Shown here in pieces: positions 46,255 to 57,650 of a stretch of 64,000 nt of DNA (position 1 is its first letter; the number at the start of each line of letters is the position of its first letter). This stretch comes from Fagopyrum homotropicum. Lineage: Eukaryota > Streptophyta > Magnoliopsida > Caryophyllales > Polygonaceae. A program made the translations under genes and the position numbers. The stretch spans positions 2,758,001-2,822,000 of the forward strand of contig BSWB01000008.1 in NCBI GenBank assembly GCA_033239125.1, in the 5' to 3' direction. The notes beneath the pieces were generated by a model, which made no database searches, was not told the origin of the DNA, and saw only the letters and a program-made list of their open reading frames with translations.

Positions 46255-48110
46255 TGTAACACCCCAAATCCACGGGACTTGGGATGTCACATTGGGCTAG
46301 GATCTCACAATGGATCCTGACCCTAGCCTGACAACAAGTTCACTAGATCTTACAACAAGGTACAGGTAGATTAAAACCAAATACATAAAATTGCATAAGA
46401 TACATCAAAAGGGTTTTACAACATCAAAGCCGAGTACAAAACAACATCCAAAAACAACAGATACAAAAGATCCCATATCCCACGCATCCTAATGTACAGA
46501 ACTCCTCGGCTGGTCACCCCATCTGGCTCTCTCTGCAGTCTTCCTAACCTGCAGGTCATCTATATCATGGTATACACCGTTAGCTACAGCAATGAATAAG
46601 TACAAAGGTAATAGCACAAACACACATCCACATCTCATACATGCAATGCCACACACATTCATTTATTATCTTTCAATTACGTTATTCCATTACTAATTCA
46701 ACTTATTTTGTAACATGAGGAGCCTCAAGAACCTCGTCCCATCCAACATACACAGAGGTTTCGCATGGGGGTGATCATCACTCGTCCCCCCCTGTGAGAT
46801 CATCTTCAAGGCACCTCCTCCTACCAGCAGGCGGAGGCAAGTGGTTAGGACCCGTTATAAAACACTTGGGCCATTTAAATGTAATAAATGGTCATCCTAG
46901 TCCGGTTTAGGTTATAAATGCACAATCATATGAACACACACAACCATTACAATCACACAAACCCACAACTGAACGCTAAGTAAGTCCTATGGACTTACCT
47001 GTAACACTCGTAGCCAATATCACGTCATAGCTTCCCCTTGGGAAAGTAATCAATGCCTGCAATAGCAAGGCATACATAATCACATATTGCAAGGGTTAGG
47101 AGACTCGTCTCCATAACCATAATCAGCCTACAACTTCAAACTAACCCTCAAGATATAACATGCTCATAATGCCTAAGGCATATCCTCAACATCAACACAA
47201 GTGCCTAAGACACATCTCTATCATACAACTCATCGTATCCAAGCTAGCCTAGCCAACAACTAAGCCAAGGCCAAAGGAAAGGAAGGAAGGAAACATACCA
47301 ACAAGGTATGCCCTGAATGCACCAACAGAAGCAAAGAACTCAAGGCTGACCCAGTGAGGCGCAGGGGCGGCTCACTCCAGGCACAAGGGCGGTCCACAGC
47401 AGGCGCAGGGGCGGCTGTCTGTGCAGAGGCTTGGCCCCGACTTCTCTTCGATCCCTTTCTCGACTCTCTTCCCTTCTCCATCATACCACAGCAACAAACA
47501 TACATATATACACATGCATGAATATCAAAACATGCAGGAGAGGATCCACACAAGCTCAGCTTGTGATCCTAAGCTAGGAAAGGAAGGAAGAAGCAAAGAA
47601 GAAGAAAGAAAGAAAGAAAGAAAGGAAAGAAGAAAAGATGGCTTACCACAACCAGAAACCTAAGCAGACATGGAGAACCACATCAACAACAACAACTCTC
47701 AGCAGCAAGCTCAAGATCATCCAAGGCCAAAGCCACCAACAACTCTCAAAAGCTCTCACACAAGATCAAGAAGATCAAAGAAGAGAAGAAGAAGAAGAAG
47801 AAGAAGAAGAAGAAGAAGAAGAAGAAGAAGAAGAAGAAGAAGAACGTAAGGAGGATGAAAAAGATGGAATGAGATGAAGAAACCCTTCATCAGAAGTATT
47901 GGAAGCTTATATAGGAAGCTAACCCAAAAGCAAAGTCAAGAGGTCAACAAAGGTGGCTGCAGCCGCACAAACCCGCATGGGTGGATCAGGCAAGGCGCAG
48001 GGGTGGCCCTCCTGAGGTGCAGGGGCGGCTAACAGGATCCGCAGGGGTGGATGCCAGGGTCAGCTAGCGCTCAGCATGGCTCCTAGGCTCCAAAAACTAA
48101 GGCTCTTACA
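46255..48110 (-). mobile_element. Chromovirus 2 5' LTR
   Basis: About 1.86 kb, TGTAACACCCC to GGCTCTTACA in plus orientation. On the minus strand it holds TATA-like CTATATAAG (47906-47914) and two clusters of a GCGCAGGGGCGGCT-type direct repeat: 47359-47416 (three units) downstream and 47972-48052 (four units) upstream of TATA, about 22 bp apart. (GAA)n microsatellites lie at about 47785-47843. The flank CCTTG (48111-48115) is the presumed TSD; the other side is outside the window. Confidence 0.85.
47785..47843. repeat. (GAA)n microsatellite in chromovirus 2 LTR
   Basis: About 20 GAA units, close to a (GAAA)n stretch at 47600-47635. The Glu-rich frame across it is not a gene. Confidence 0.95.
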
Positions 48111-50018
48111 CCTTGTTCATGGGCATTGCACTACATTCCTTGGTCATCTCAATAGATCCTTTGTCATTGAGAAGTTTCTTGTTGGACAACATGTCTTTCA
48201 TCTACTTTGAAAACATAAAGTTTCTTCGATGCATCAACAAGAAGGATCTCCACATATGGCTTATGCATCTTCTCAAGGAACTTCCCAAAATTCTCATATT
48301 GTTTCTTCTTGTTGTGAGATTGAGGAAAGGGAAGAGGAGGTTTATGATTAGGAGGGGGAATGATAGGTACCTCTTTAGGAGTTGATTTCACCTCATCATT
48401 CTTCTCAACAACTTCCTTTGTGGCAGCGGAGTAGGAAATCTCCTTCCTGTTTCTCAAGGTGATAGAACAAACTTCTCTAGGGTTGTTTTTAGTTATTGAA
48501 GTTTGCCTTGAGTTGTCTCCATTTGTTGACCTAGATGGGCAACTTGATTTTCTAGTAAGTTGTGTCCTCTGCTTAGAACATCCATAGTAGTCTCTAGTTT
48601 GCTAAGATTACCTACAAACGTGTTTTGAGAGTTCACATTGTCTACTGAGACTTCACAATTTGCTCTAAAAGTTGCTCATGAATAGGCTTGGGTGAAATAG
48701 GTGTGGTCTGTCTTGGAGGAAAGCTTCCTTGTGGTTGATATTTTTGTTATGGAGGTAAGTTTTGCTATTGTTGGTAGGGAGGAGGGGGAGGGGGAGGTTT
48801 GTGATTTCTACCTTGATTGTTATTGTAATAGGTGCACTCCTTTTTATTACCTATGTATTTGACTTGCTTCATGGTTCATGATGGGTCATATGCTCATTGA
48901 ATGTAGCACAATCCTCAATTTCATATCAGTATCATTAGCAATGTTGATATTTAATATTAGTTTCCACATTTGTAACCATAGCACCAGACTTACCTTGGTT
49001 TCCTTCAACCATCTTCATCAAGGCTTGAACATTTTCATACAAATTATCAATCTTATCACCGTCCATAATTTTATAGACACCTCATGTCTTATTCCTCTTC
49101 TTGGAATATTTTCATGTATGCACAACAACCATCACAAGATATTATCATGTTGCATCTTATTCCATTCTACTAAATTCATGGGAGTTAACAAGATCAACTA
49201 GATTCCTAGTGGTATCATCAACGCCACTATAAATATTCAAGTAATGCACCTTTTTCAAAACCATGACGGGACATGAATGCAATAACTCATTAAATATTTC
49301 CCAAGTAGTATGCATATGGGCTAGATTCCTAGTGGTATCATCAACGCCACTACATGTTGGTTTTGAAGCCTAGTAGCAGTCTTACGAGTCAAGGAAAAAA
49401 TGAACGCCCCCATCCTCAAAGCATCAACATAAGTATTTTCGTAATTGAGGGTGTTCATATCATTCTCAAAATTCCTCAAGTGCTGGTGTGTACTGTCATT
49501 TAGTAAGTCAGGAAATTGATCATTTTGAATCATCCTAGAAGTGTTGTTCGTCTTGAGATTAAAATATCTAGCTCCTAGTGTTGGAAGAGTCAAAGTATGG
49601 TTTGGAACATTCTATCTTGGTTTTATCCTCGCATCCTAAGTTTGTGAGTGAAGAGTGTGTTCAACAATAAGCATAGTGGTGAGTCTAGAAATCTCCGCAT
49701 CTCAGTCCAGTATAGAAGCTAACTATATCATCGTGGTGGCGGTGGGTTGACCACACCTTAATCACTATCTCGCCCATTTTGTCCGTCCATTGCTTGTCTT
49801 TCAGAAGCTCTTTGGTTAGCTTTTTGTCAATGAAGGGTGCGTTCAAGCTCGTTATCGAAAGGAACAAGTTTGCTTAAGTCACGAACTCTCACATAACAAC
49901 TTAACTTGTGGGACAAAGAGAAATCGAAAACAAAGATCATTAATATAAGAAAATTAGAATTAAAAAAAACTAAAAATAACCAAAACTATCAGCAATCGCC
50001 AGCAGGGTGCCAAAAGGT
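48111..50018 (-). pseudogene. Old Athila-type gag remnant
   Basis: Decayed minus-strand gag. 'MIQNDQFPDLLNDSTHQHLRNFEND' (about 49500) corresponds to the Athila 'MIRHNQFGGMEGESPHQHLMNYEI', followed by 'ALRMGAFIFSLTRKTATR'. Further down 'PPPNHKPPLPFPQS' and 'NFGKFLEKMHKPYVEILLVDA' (48160-48400) correspond to the gag-protease junction. Homology runs up to 48111, where chromovirus 2 begins, so this element was its target. Many stops and shifts; also a 33-bp internal duplication at about 49200 and 49322. A poor PBS-like segment lies at about 49996-50016. Confidence 0.75.
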
Positions 50019-51300
50019 TGATGGTCCTAAAACCTACCCGTAAGGACGACGGGGTTTGTTGTAGTATATCGAGTGTCGATTTCACAAGGATTAAGTCTGA
50101 GTTGAAAATTGATAACAATTAAATATTCTAAGTTTCAAGGGAGAATAGAAAGGAGAAGGGGGAGAAAAATTGTTTTTGAAACTGTTTTGTAAATATTAAA
50201 AGAACAAAAGAAAGCAATGATTGTTTTATAAAATAAAGAAAGTGGTCTAAGGAAACAAGAATCACCACTATAATGAATTAAATTAAATCATGTATATATA
50301 TGTCATGAACGTTTATCAATGAATCTTGCAGGTAACTATCTAATATTACATTTGCCACACTTAAATAATGATTTTGTTTAACCGCTTGAGTGTGCTTTCG
50401 CACTTGTATCAAGCATAGGAAAAAAACCTTTAAGCATCTGAAAATGCACAAAAGACCAAGAAAAGTCTTACTTTTGGCGGAAGGGCTAAAAAAGGTACAA
50501 AGACCGGGACTTTATACAATAGTTAGAAATCCTCGAAGAATAAAACATGTATCAGTCTTTCAACCAAATTCTTCTTAATTCTTTCCAATAAAACAAGCAC
50601 GCCCTCACGATAAACAAACTTTGTCTAAAACCTTTTATAAGCATCACTGCTTTCGAAAGATAGATAGAAGGTAGAAACTCGACATAAGTAGAAGAAGCTA
50701 ATTCATATGATCTCAATTCAACAATTCATATACACAATTATAAACTTAATCATTATAGGATCAACCAATCCTTAGATCAATAAAGAATTTATCTAGACAT
50801 ATTTAAAGGAGATATATAACTTACTAAAACAGAAACTACATTAGAAACTCACGAATTGTTCGGTTCCAACACGAGGAGGTGAACCATCATGTGGCGCTAT
50901 TGAAATCTAGGAGGAGATAAACGAGGTCTTAAAACCCTAGGGCTTCTATCTGTATATATAGGGTTGGAAAACGATCAACAAGGATAGAATATTATCTCAA
51001 CCAAAGATAGGATCAGAAGATATGCAATCGCCAAATCTACGATGCTGACACGGGTAGCGACACGGTCACGACACAACCGAAGTGCTATGTCGAGCCTGTC
51101 TAGATAGGGTGTCGAGTTGGAGTTGGGTTGGCACGAGCAGATAAGGTGTCAATGGCACGGTCATAACACGGCTAGAATGCCCATATCGTGACCATCTCGG
51201 TGAAGGTCAGACTCCTGTCTTTGTGGGAGCAGGAATCTTGACTCCAAAACATCAATGGGACTTCCCGAGGGTCGTATGTCACTTGATTCTTTAATTCTCG
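50019..51300 (-). mobile_element. Old Athila-type 5' LTR remnant (outer boundary uncertain)
   Basis: It begins TGATGGTCC in plus orientation just after the PBS-like segment and holds 'acctacccgtaaggacgacgg' near its end, like the CCCGTACACTGCGGG block of the other Athila LTRs. TATA-like CTATATATAC on the minus strand at about 50951-50960. The far end cannot be fixed. An ACACGG-rich cluster lies upstream of TATA (51055-51180). Confidence 0.55.
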
Positions 51301-51961
51301 GTCACTTGTGATTTTTTTATGTTGCTTTTGACTTCATGAAGGATAGAACACTTGTATTTCACACAAAACATGTCGAAATTGGCCTTGAATGCATGAAACA
51401 CTAAATAAACCAAGGTAGACACCAAATATGGAAAGGGGAAGCTTTTTATACTAAAGTGATTCATAAAAGAGCATATGTGGTATGAAAATGCATGATTTGA
51501 ACAACTTAAAAGAAGGGACAATTGGATGCCATCATTTGCAAAATTTATTAAAGTTGTTTCTATTTTATTTTTGCTAATTTAATTGTGTTATTTTGTTTAT
51601 AATTTGGTAGATCCTTCAAGTGTTTTCAAGATTGGTGAGGTACATCAGATTGAAATGATTGAAGGAGAATATGAGAGGATCTCTTGCGAATAGTGTCACT
51701 TACACCTGGTTTTTCATTTAGTTTGTTTTGAGTCTTTTGACGAGTTAGACTCAATTATAATGGAGGAATAATTTGACTACAATTTTACTTGTCGTTTTTC
51801 ACGTATTTGGATTGCATTTTTTGCATGTTGAACTCGTTGGTAATGTACTATACATGTATAATGAGATTGCAATTTTTGTTTAATGTTTTATATTATTTAA
51901 TTTTTGTACGATAAACCAATCAAAAAACTAACAAAACGCACAATTATATATATATATATGG
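51301..51961. other. No gene seen
   Basis: A/T-rich sequence between the old LTR and the fold-back element. It may include the end of the old LTR. Confidence 0.5.
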
Positions 51962-52320
51962 GGTTAATAGACGTACCAGCGAAAATCTATAATTGTAATC
52001 CCAACTACGCTATTCGCGTGCGTAGTTGTTAGGGTCCCCAACTACGCTTTTGGGGAGCGTAGTTGGAGTTCCCAAAAAAATTTAAAAAAAAATCAACTAC
52101 GCTTGTGGGGAGCGTAGTTGTAGTTCCCTAAAAAAAATTTTTAAATTATTTTGGGAACTCCAACTACGCTCCCCAAAGGAGTAGTTGATATTTTTATTTT
52201 TTTTGGAACTTCAACTACGCTTCCCAAAAGCGTAGTTGAGTACCTTATCAACTACGCACGTCAAGTGCGTAGTTATGATCACTAATAGAGATTTTCACCG
52301 ATACATTTAAAAATCACGTA
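51962..52320. mobile_element. Fold-back MITE with six internal hairpins
   Basis: Imperfect inverted ends of about 38 bp (GTACCAGCGAAAATCT.. at about 51973 and its reverse complement ending near 52305). Inside are six hairpins built on CAACTACGC / GCGTAGTTG (about 52002, 52039, 52094, 52161, 52211 and 52249) and a larger inverted repeat around 52052-52082 / 52143-52174. A possible 9-bp TSD TATATATGG flanks it (51953-51961, 52321-52329), but it sits in TA-rich sequence. No coding capacity; the superfamily is uncertain (MULE-like possible). Confidence 0.7.
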
Positions 52321-52329
52321 TATATATGG

Positions 52330-52920
52330 TCAGGTCCGGTTGATTGCCCGAGTTTATTCGACCACGATGATAACCCCTTGATCACTACTTTATTTATGTA
52401 GTTCTTAGTGATATGTAGATCCGACCTTTGGTTTTTGAACTATATGAATATTGAACGTAAGCAAAGAGTTCATCGACTTAGAGAGTTCATTTTTCAACAT
52501 GTTAAAGAAGAAGAAGAAAGAAGAACGACATATTATAATCATAATTTTTTCATTAAATTTGTATATATTTACATTTTTATCCCAATTTTTTCCGTTCGCC
52601 GTTGTGATTAGAATTTGACCAAAAACATTTATGTATCAAATTTAGTTTTATAGAACTTATAATTTTTAATGCTTGGATTATTTGGTTAATGACTAATAAT
52701 AGTTAGGTTTTTTTCATTTTCCATTAAATAATTATGTCAATATATAAACCCACAAATTTATTTCAATTCCTACCAAAAAAAAAAAAACAAATTTATTTCA
52801 ATAACATAAATAATGCGTGCACACAAACCAATTACATAAAATAGACACATAATTAATTATAAGTTTTTTTAAAAATCGATTAAAATCATCAAAACACACA
52901 ATATGAAACCATTCATTGAA
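52330..52920. other. No gene seen
   Basis: A/T-rich spacer with homopolymer runs. Short frames only. Confidence 0.5.
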
Positions 52921-53229
52921 AAAATCTATAATCTATAATACATACTAAAAGAGATTACATATTTGGATGACGTGGCGCGCTGTAGAAGCAGTAATCAAAT
53001 GGAGCTCCCACAATTTTTTTTACCAATAAATCTTTATTTTTTAAGTCGAAAAATCTTTTTTTTACTAAACTAACAGCATGTTTTGAAAGATTGTACGTAA
53101 CTTTTTTTAATCCAACCAACCTATTTTTTGGGACAAAAAATCTTTATTTTTAAAATATTTTTTTTAACCTAGAGAATCTTTTGTTATCAGCATCATCTAT
53201 TTACGTTAAATTTTTTGAAGGATTTTGTT

Positions 53230-53405
53230 ATCCCACATCGATTAGCTACAAAAATTGATGGATTTTTAGAACTTGTATAAATAGGGAGCTTAAAGAGTAT
53301 ACAAACAATACATTTCTTAGCCTTTGGTTAAGTTCAACTATAATTATTATTTCTATCGGAATAATATTTTAATTTTGGGATCGTTAACCTACAATTATGT
53401 GGCCT
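53230..53405 (+). ncRNA. U2-snRNA-like unit 1 with USE and TATA (probably a pseudogene)
   Basis: ATCCCACATCG at 53230-53240 fits the plant snRNA upstream sequence element RTCCCACATCG exactly. TATAAATA starts 36 bp later (53276), the wide spacing typical of Pol II snRNA genes. The U2-like part begins 32 bp further at 53308: ATACATTTCTTAGCC against the U2 5' end ATACCTTTCTCGGCC, then TTTGGTTAAGTTCAA against TTTTGGCTAAGATCAA, then a degenerate TTCTATCGGAATAATAT against TTCTTATCAGTTTAATAT. The branch-site pairing region GTAGTA is not kept, so a working U2 is unlikely. Comparison with U2 is from memory. Confidence 0.65.
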
Positions 53406-53898
53406 AAAGTTTTATTTTTAGGGAAGATTTTATTTTTGGGAACGTTAACTATTCTCACGTTACTTTTATATAAATAACCGTACCCCTAAAGTTTTATTTT
53501 TATGAAAGATTTTTTTATTTTTTTCAAATGAATATCAAAATAATCTATTTAGTTAAATTTTTTGAGGGTTTTTGTTGTCTCGTGTCGATTAGCTAGTAAG
53601 CTTGATGGTTTTAGAAATCTATAATCTATAATAGTAACCAAATGGAGCTCCCACAATTTTTTGGCCAATAAATCTTTATTTTTTAAGCCATAAAATCTTT
53701 TTTTTACTAAACTAACATCTTGTTATTGAATGATTATACGTAATTTTTTTGTTTTTGTTCCAACGAACCTATTTTTTTGGACAAAAAATCTTTATTTTTG
53801 AAATATTTTTTTAAGCTAGAGAATCTGTTGTTATCAGCATCATCTATTCACGTTAAATTTTTTTGAAGGATTTTGTTATCCCGGTTTTTTAGAACTTG

Positions 53899-54035
53899 TA
53901 TAAATAGGGAGCCTAAAGAGTATACAAACAATACATTTCTTAGCCTTTTGTTTAAGTTCAACTATAATTATTATTCATATCGGAATAATATTTTATTTTT
54001 GGATCGTTAAACTACAATTATGTGGGTCATAATGT
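53899..54035 (+). ncRNA. U2-snRNA-like unit 2 (TATA kept, USE deleted; probable pseudogene)
   Basis: TATAAATA at 53899 and U2-like start at 53931, again 32 bp apart. The body includes ATACATTTCTTAGCCTTTTG and later TTATGTGGGTCAT, which resembles U2 ATATGTGGGCCAT. Upstream, 'ttatccc' is cut short, so most of the USE is lost by a deletion compared with unit 1. Confidence 0.6.
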
Positions 54036-54428
54036 TCATTCCTAAAGTAATCGTATCCCTAAAATTTTATTTTTAGGGAAGAGTAATCTTACCCCTAAAG
54101 TTTTATTTTTAGGGAAGATTTTAATTTTGGAAACGTTAACCTACAACTACGTTCGTACCCCTAAAGTTTTATTTTTAGGCAAAATTTTATTTTTGAAACG
54201 TTAACCTGTAAAATTTTATTTTTGGGAACGTTAACCTACAAGTACGTGGGTCATAATGTTCTTCCCTAAAATAATCTTGGCATTTGGTTATTACGTTCAA
54301 TATTTTCACGTTACTTTATATAAGTAACCGTACCCCTAAATTTTATTTTTAGGGAAGATTTTTTTTTTTTTTTTTTCAAATGAATATCAAAATGATCTAT
54401 TTAGTTAAATTTTTTAAAGGTTTTTGTT

Positions 54429-54585
54429 GTCCCACGTCGATAAGTTAATAAGCTTGATGGTTTTAAAACTTGTATATATATAGAGAGTCTAAAGAGTATA
54501 CAAATAATACATTTCTTAGCGTTTTGATTATGTTTAAGTATAATTACTATTCATATCTGAATAATGTTGATGTGGCACCTCCAAC
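54429..54585 (+). ncRNA. U2-snRNA-like unit 3 with USE-like and TATA (probable pseudogene)
   Basis: GTCCCACGTCG (54429-54439, one change from the USE), TATATATA at 54473 and U2-like start ATACATTTCTTAGCG at 54507. The body continues with TATTCATATCTGAATAATGTTGATGTGG, similar in order to the U2 stem-loop II region but with many changes. Confidence 0.55.
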
Positions 54586-54760
54586 GGTTTTTTCCCGGAT
54601 TAAATCTTTTATCAAATTACAAATTAAGCCAATAAATCTTTTTTTTATTAAAACATAATTATTTTGTAAAATATGGAATTTGCTATCCTACATCGATTAT
54701 CAAGAAAATATGACCCTTTGAAAAATTGTATAAATAAACACAAAAAATTTGAAGATTAAT

Positions 54761-55296
54761 GTTATATTCTGAGTTTACAATTATTTCGTATTCTATCAAT
54801 AATATCAAGCGATCATAATTTTTGAGTTTACACTTATATCAAGTTTATCTTCTTCATTTCCAGAATCGGACTGTCGCGCATATTTTCGAGGTTTCACAAC
54901 AAATGTTATCTTCTAGATTTATATTATATTATATTATATTTGCACAATTTTATTTATTTATTGAATTAATTTATTTTGAATATATTTTTGCATTGCATAT
55001 ATGTCGTTTATTATTTGACATTTATTAAAATCACATATTTATTTTTTGATATTTATTAATATTGTGATTTTTATAATATAGATATAATGAACACTTTTGG
55101 TTTGGTAAGCTCCCAAATGTAGTCATATTTCTATGACGAACTAGGTCAATAATTATGTTGTTATTATTTAATAAGTGTATACTTTATTAATAAATATTCA
55201 TAATCAAATAAACTAAATATAATAAGATAATGACATCTATAAAAAATTATTCATACCAAAAAAATAATAAAAAATACATTTTCAAATATCCGTAAC
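54761..55296. other. No gene seen
   Basis: Very A/T-rich spacer. Confidence 0.5.
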
Positions 55297-55299
55297 TTA

Positions 55300-56811
55300 G
55301 GGTTTGTTTGGTATTGTATTCTAGGAGATTCATTTAGATTCTTTTTGACGGGATTGTTGGGGATGGCAAAAATAACATCGTTTGGTATGAGTTGGAGTTT
55401 CGAGATTGTATTCTTTTACGAGATTCTTTTGTCAAAAGAATCCCGTAAAAAGAAGCTTGCCCACCCAAGCTTCTTGGGGATTCTTAGGGATAGATTGTTT
55501 TTATTACCTACCTACCCTTTCTTCACCCGGCTTCTGCATATTCGATCTCTGAATCACAAATCCAACACTTCCAAGAACGATGCTCCAATCTTCCACACAG
55601 TTGCCGCCTCCTTCTCCAATCGATCGGAATCAGCACCAACAATGGTGCCTCCGCCGCCGCAGCTGCTGGTGTCCCAAGGATCATCGCCACAACTGCTGGT
55701 GTCACCAAGGATCTGCATAACTTGGATCTGATACATTGAATTCTCGATCTGGTTATACCAAATCTGTCTAAAAAGTTTGATTTTCAATTCAAAAATGGGG
55801 TCGTTAGTAGGTCAGATCGGAATATGGAGATTGTTGATTTGCTTAGTGAATCAATTTGGGCACGGGTTCTATCTCCCTGGTAGTTACCCACCCAAGCATG
55901 GTATTGGTAAAATCCTAACAGTCAAAGAGAACTCTTTGACCTCCATTGATACTGAGATTCCCTATAGCTACTACAATTTGCCCTTTTACAAACCACTTGA
56001 AGGTGTCAAGGTAATGCTGAGAATATAGGTGAAATCTTGATGCGTGATACGATTGAGAACTCACCTTATCGATTTAAGATGTTCATCAATGAATCTGATG
56101 TTTCCTATATACTACATCGTCCTTGTCGGCTGTAGAGTTTAAGCTCTTGAAGGAGAGGATTAATGAGATGTATCAGGTTAATTTGCTATTGGTGTCAAGC
56201 TTCAAGATCAATATTATGTGTTTAATGATTATATGACATTTTGATAATATTGTGCTTTGCTTTGCATTTGTTTATTGTTCTTGATGATTAATCACAATTT
56301 TTGTTGTTGTCCTTATTATATATTTCATGATAATATTGCATATCAAATCCATTTAACTTGTTGTTGTCAAAGCCATTTGTGTTTTGTTCTTAATGTTCCT
56401 GAGGTCTTACACTACTGCATTTGTTAATCTCTAACTGAAATTTGTATCATGGGGTAAAGCCATTTAACTTGCTGCTTATTGCAGATCAAAGTGGAAGATT
56501 CTTACCCATTGCATTTGTGAATTTCCAATTGAAATTTGTTTCATGGGGGACTGTTAGTAGAAATCTTTTCATCCAGTGTAGCTTTGTTTCGATGTCCAAG
56601 TTCAACGCAAATATATAAACATATGTAAAAGGACATTTGTATAAGGATATTTTGGTAATCTTTTAATAAATAATCTCACACAACAAACTTATATCAAACA
56701 CATAGTTTACAATATTTAACCATCTCCAACAATCTCCATCTACAACAATCCCCAACAATCTTCATCCCCACAATCTAAAAAAAAAAACTCCAACTAGTAC
56801 CAAACAGGCCC
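55300..56811. mobile_element. Pack-type PIF/Harbinger non-autonomous element
   Basis: Ends GGGTTTGTTTGGTA and TACCAAACAGGCCC are inverted repeats (2 of 14 differ) and are flanked by TTA on both sides (55297-55299, 56812-56814), the TSD type of PIF/Harbinger. Sub-terminal 'gattgttggggat' also occurs in both orientations. No transposase. The interior holds a coding-gene fragment (55777-56190) on the plus strand and other possibly captured sequence at 55500-55740. Confidence 0.75.
55777..56190 (+). pseudogene. TM9SF/EMP70 (nonaspanin) gene fragment captured in a Harbinger element
   Basis: The frame reads a signal-peptide-like hydrophobic start, then 'GHGFYLPGSYPPKHGIGKIL', 'VKENSLTSIDTEIPYSYYNL' and 'PFYKPLEGVK', which is the luminal N-terminal domain of plant transmembrane-9 proteins. 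After a frameshift near 56010 it continues 'AENIGEILMRDTIENSPYRF', and after another near 56130 'EFKLLKERINEMYQVN'. Only about 135 residues of a protein that is normally near 600 are present; the nine membrane spans are missing. The parent family sorts membrane proteins in the Golgi/endosomes. The copy is not functional as such. Confidence 0.8.
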
Positions 56812-56814
56812 TTA

Positions 56815-57100
56815 GTTTGAACATAAATAAAAACTAAAAAGGGGATATGGGCCAAAGGAAAAGAAAAGCTACTCATAAAGTGAAATAATATGTAAAAGAA
56901 GGGCCCAAATATGGTCCATTAAAGATTTTTTTCACGGGTTTACCAACTAAACTGACAAATATCACAAATTTAAATGATAAGACACTTCAATAAATATGGG
57001 CCCAAATATGCTCTATTGTACGGGCTGACTCATTATATACTATCAACCTTCAACGAATTCACATAATAGTTAGCTTTCATCAAATTACACGAAGAGACAA
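56815..57100. other. No gene seen
   Basis: Intergenic sequence between two inferred transposon ends. Confidence 0.45.
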
Positions 57101-57103
57101 ATT

Positions 57104-57650
57104 AAGGAACTGTTTGGTTCCAACTCTATATGGAATGATTTAGGGTTGTTAACGGTTCTTAGACCGTGATTTTTTTTAAAAAAATTGGAAATTGAACCAT
57201 TTTAGGTATGTTGTTTCGGCTCCTATATTTTTATGGAGTGAAATCGTTTGAAACCGAATAGAATTGGAACCGTTTAAACTGAAATAGAACCGTTTGGAAC
57301 TATTATTTATATGGAACCGAATCGGAACGGGTCATTTAAACTGACATCTTGATAACTTTCGTTTGCATTTGCACTTTTAACTAAAAAGTAAAAACATATT
57401 TTTTTTTCCCCCTTAAATTAATAAGAGTTACTAGACGAATAGAAAAAATAGAACGTTCCAACACTGTTGTTGACTAGTTAACTTTCTCACGTTTTCATTT
57501 TGTTTAACAACCCTAGAATGGGATCCAAACGAGAAATAAGAGTTACCAAAATCGATTAACAACCCTAGAATGGAATATAACTTTATATAAGTTGAGTATT
57601 TTCAGTTACGTTTCGTTTTCGTTTATGAAGTTGCAACCAAACGAGAAATA
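57104..57650. mobile_element. Possible MITE with short inverted ends
   Basis: TGTTTGGTTCCAACT near 57113 is inverted against AGTTGCAACCAAACG near 57630. The right end is partly duplicated ('caaacgagaaataag' at about 57526 and 57639; 'aacaaccctagaatgg' twice). I could not fix a TSD. Confidence 0.4.

Larger units (their letters stand above)
52921..54760 (+). repeat. Tandem repeat region with U2-snRNA-like units
   Basis: Two large direct repeats about 630 bp apart (compare 'aatggagctcccacaatttt' at about 53007 and 53646) and a third partial one. Each carries TATA plus a U2-like segment. Extra USE-like stubs lie at about 53575 and 54690 without a U2-like body. Much of the rest is T-rich with short repeated 'ttttatttttaggg' blocks (53400-54370). 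Confidence 0.75.

Noticed and set aside
47638..47877. Frame with a long Glu run
   Set aside because: It is a (GAA)n microsatellite in the chromovirus 2 LTR with no other protein features.
52921..54760. Helitron
   Set aside because: The start 'tctataatacatactaaaag' looked Helitron-like, but I found no matching 3' hairpin and CTRR end.
55345..55731. 128-residue frame at the left of the Harbinger element
   Set aside because: No recognisable domain; it begins in transposon end sequence. Possibly captured UTR or exon sequence but unsupported.
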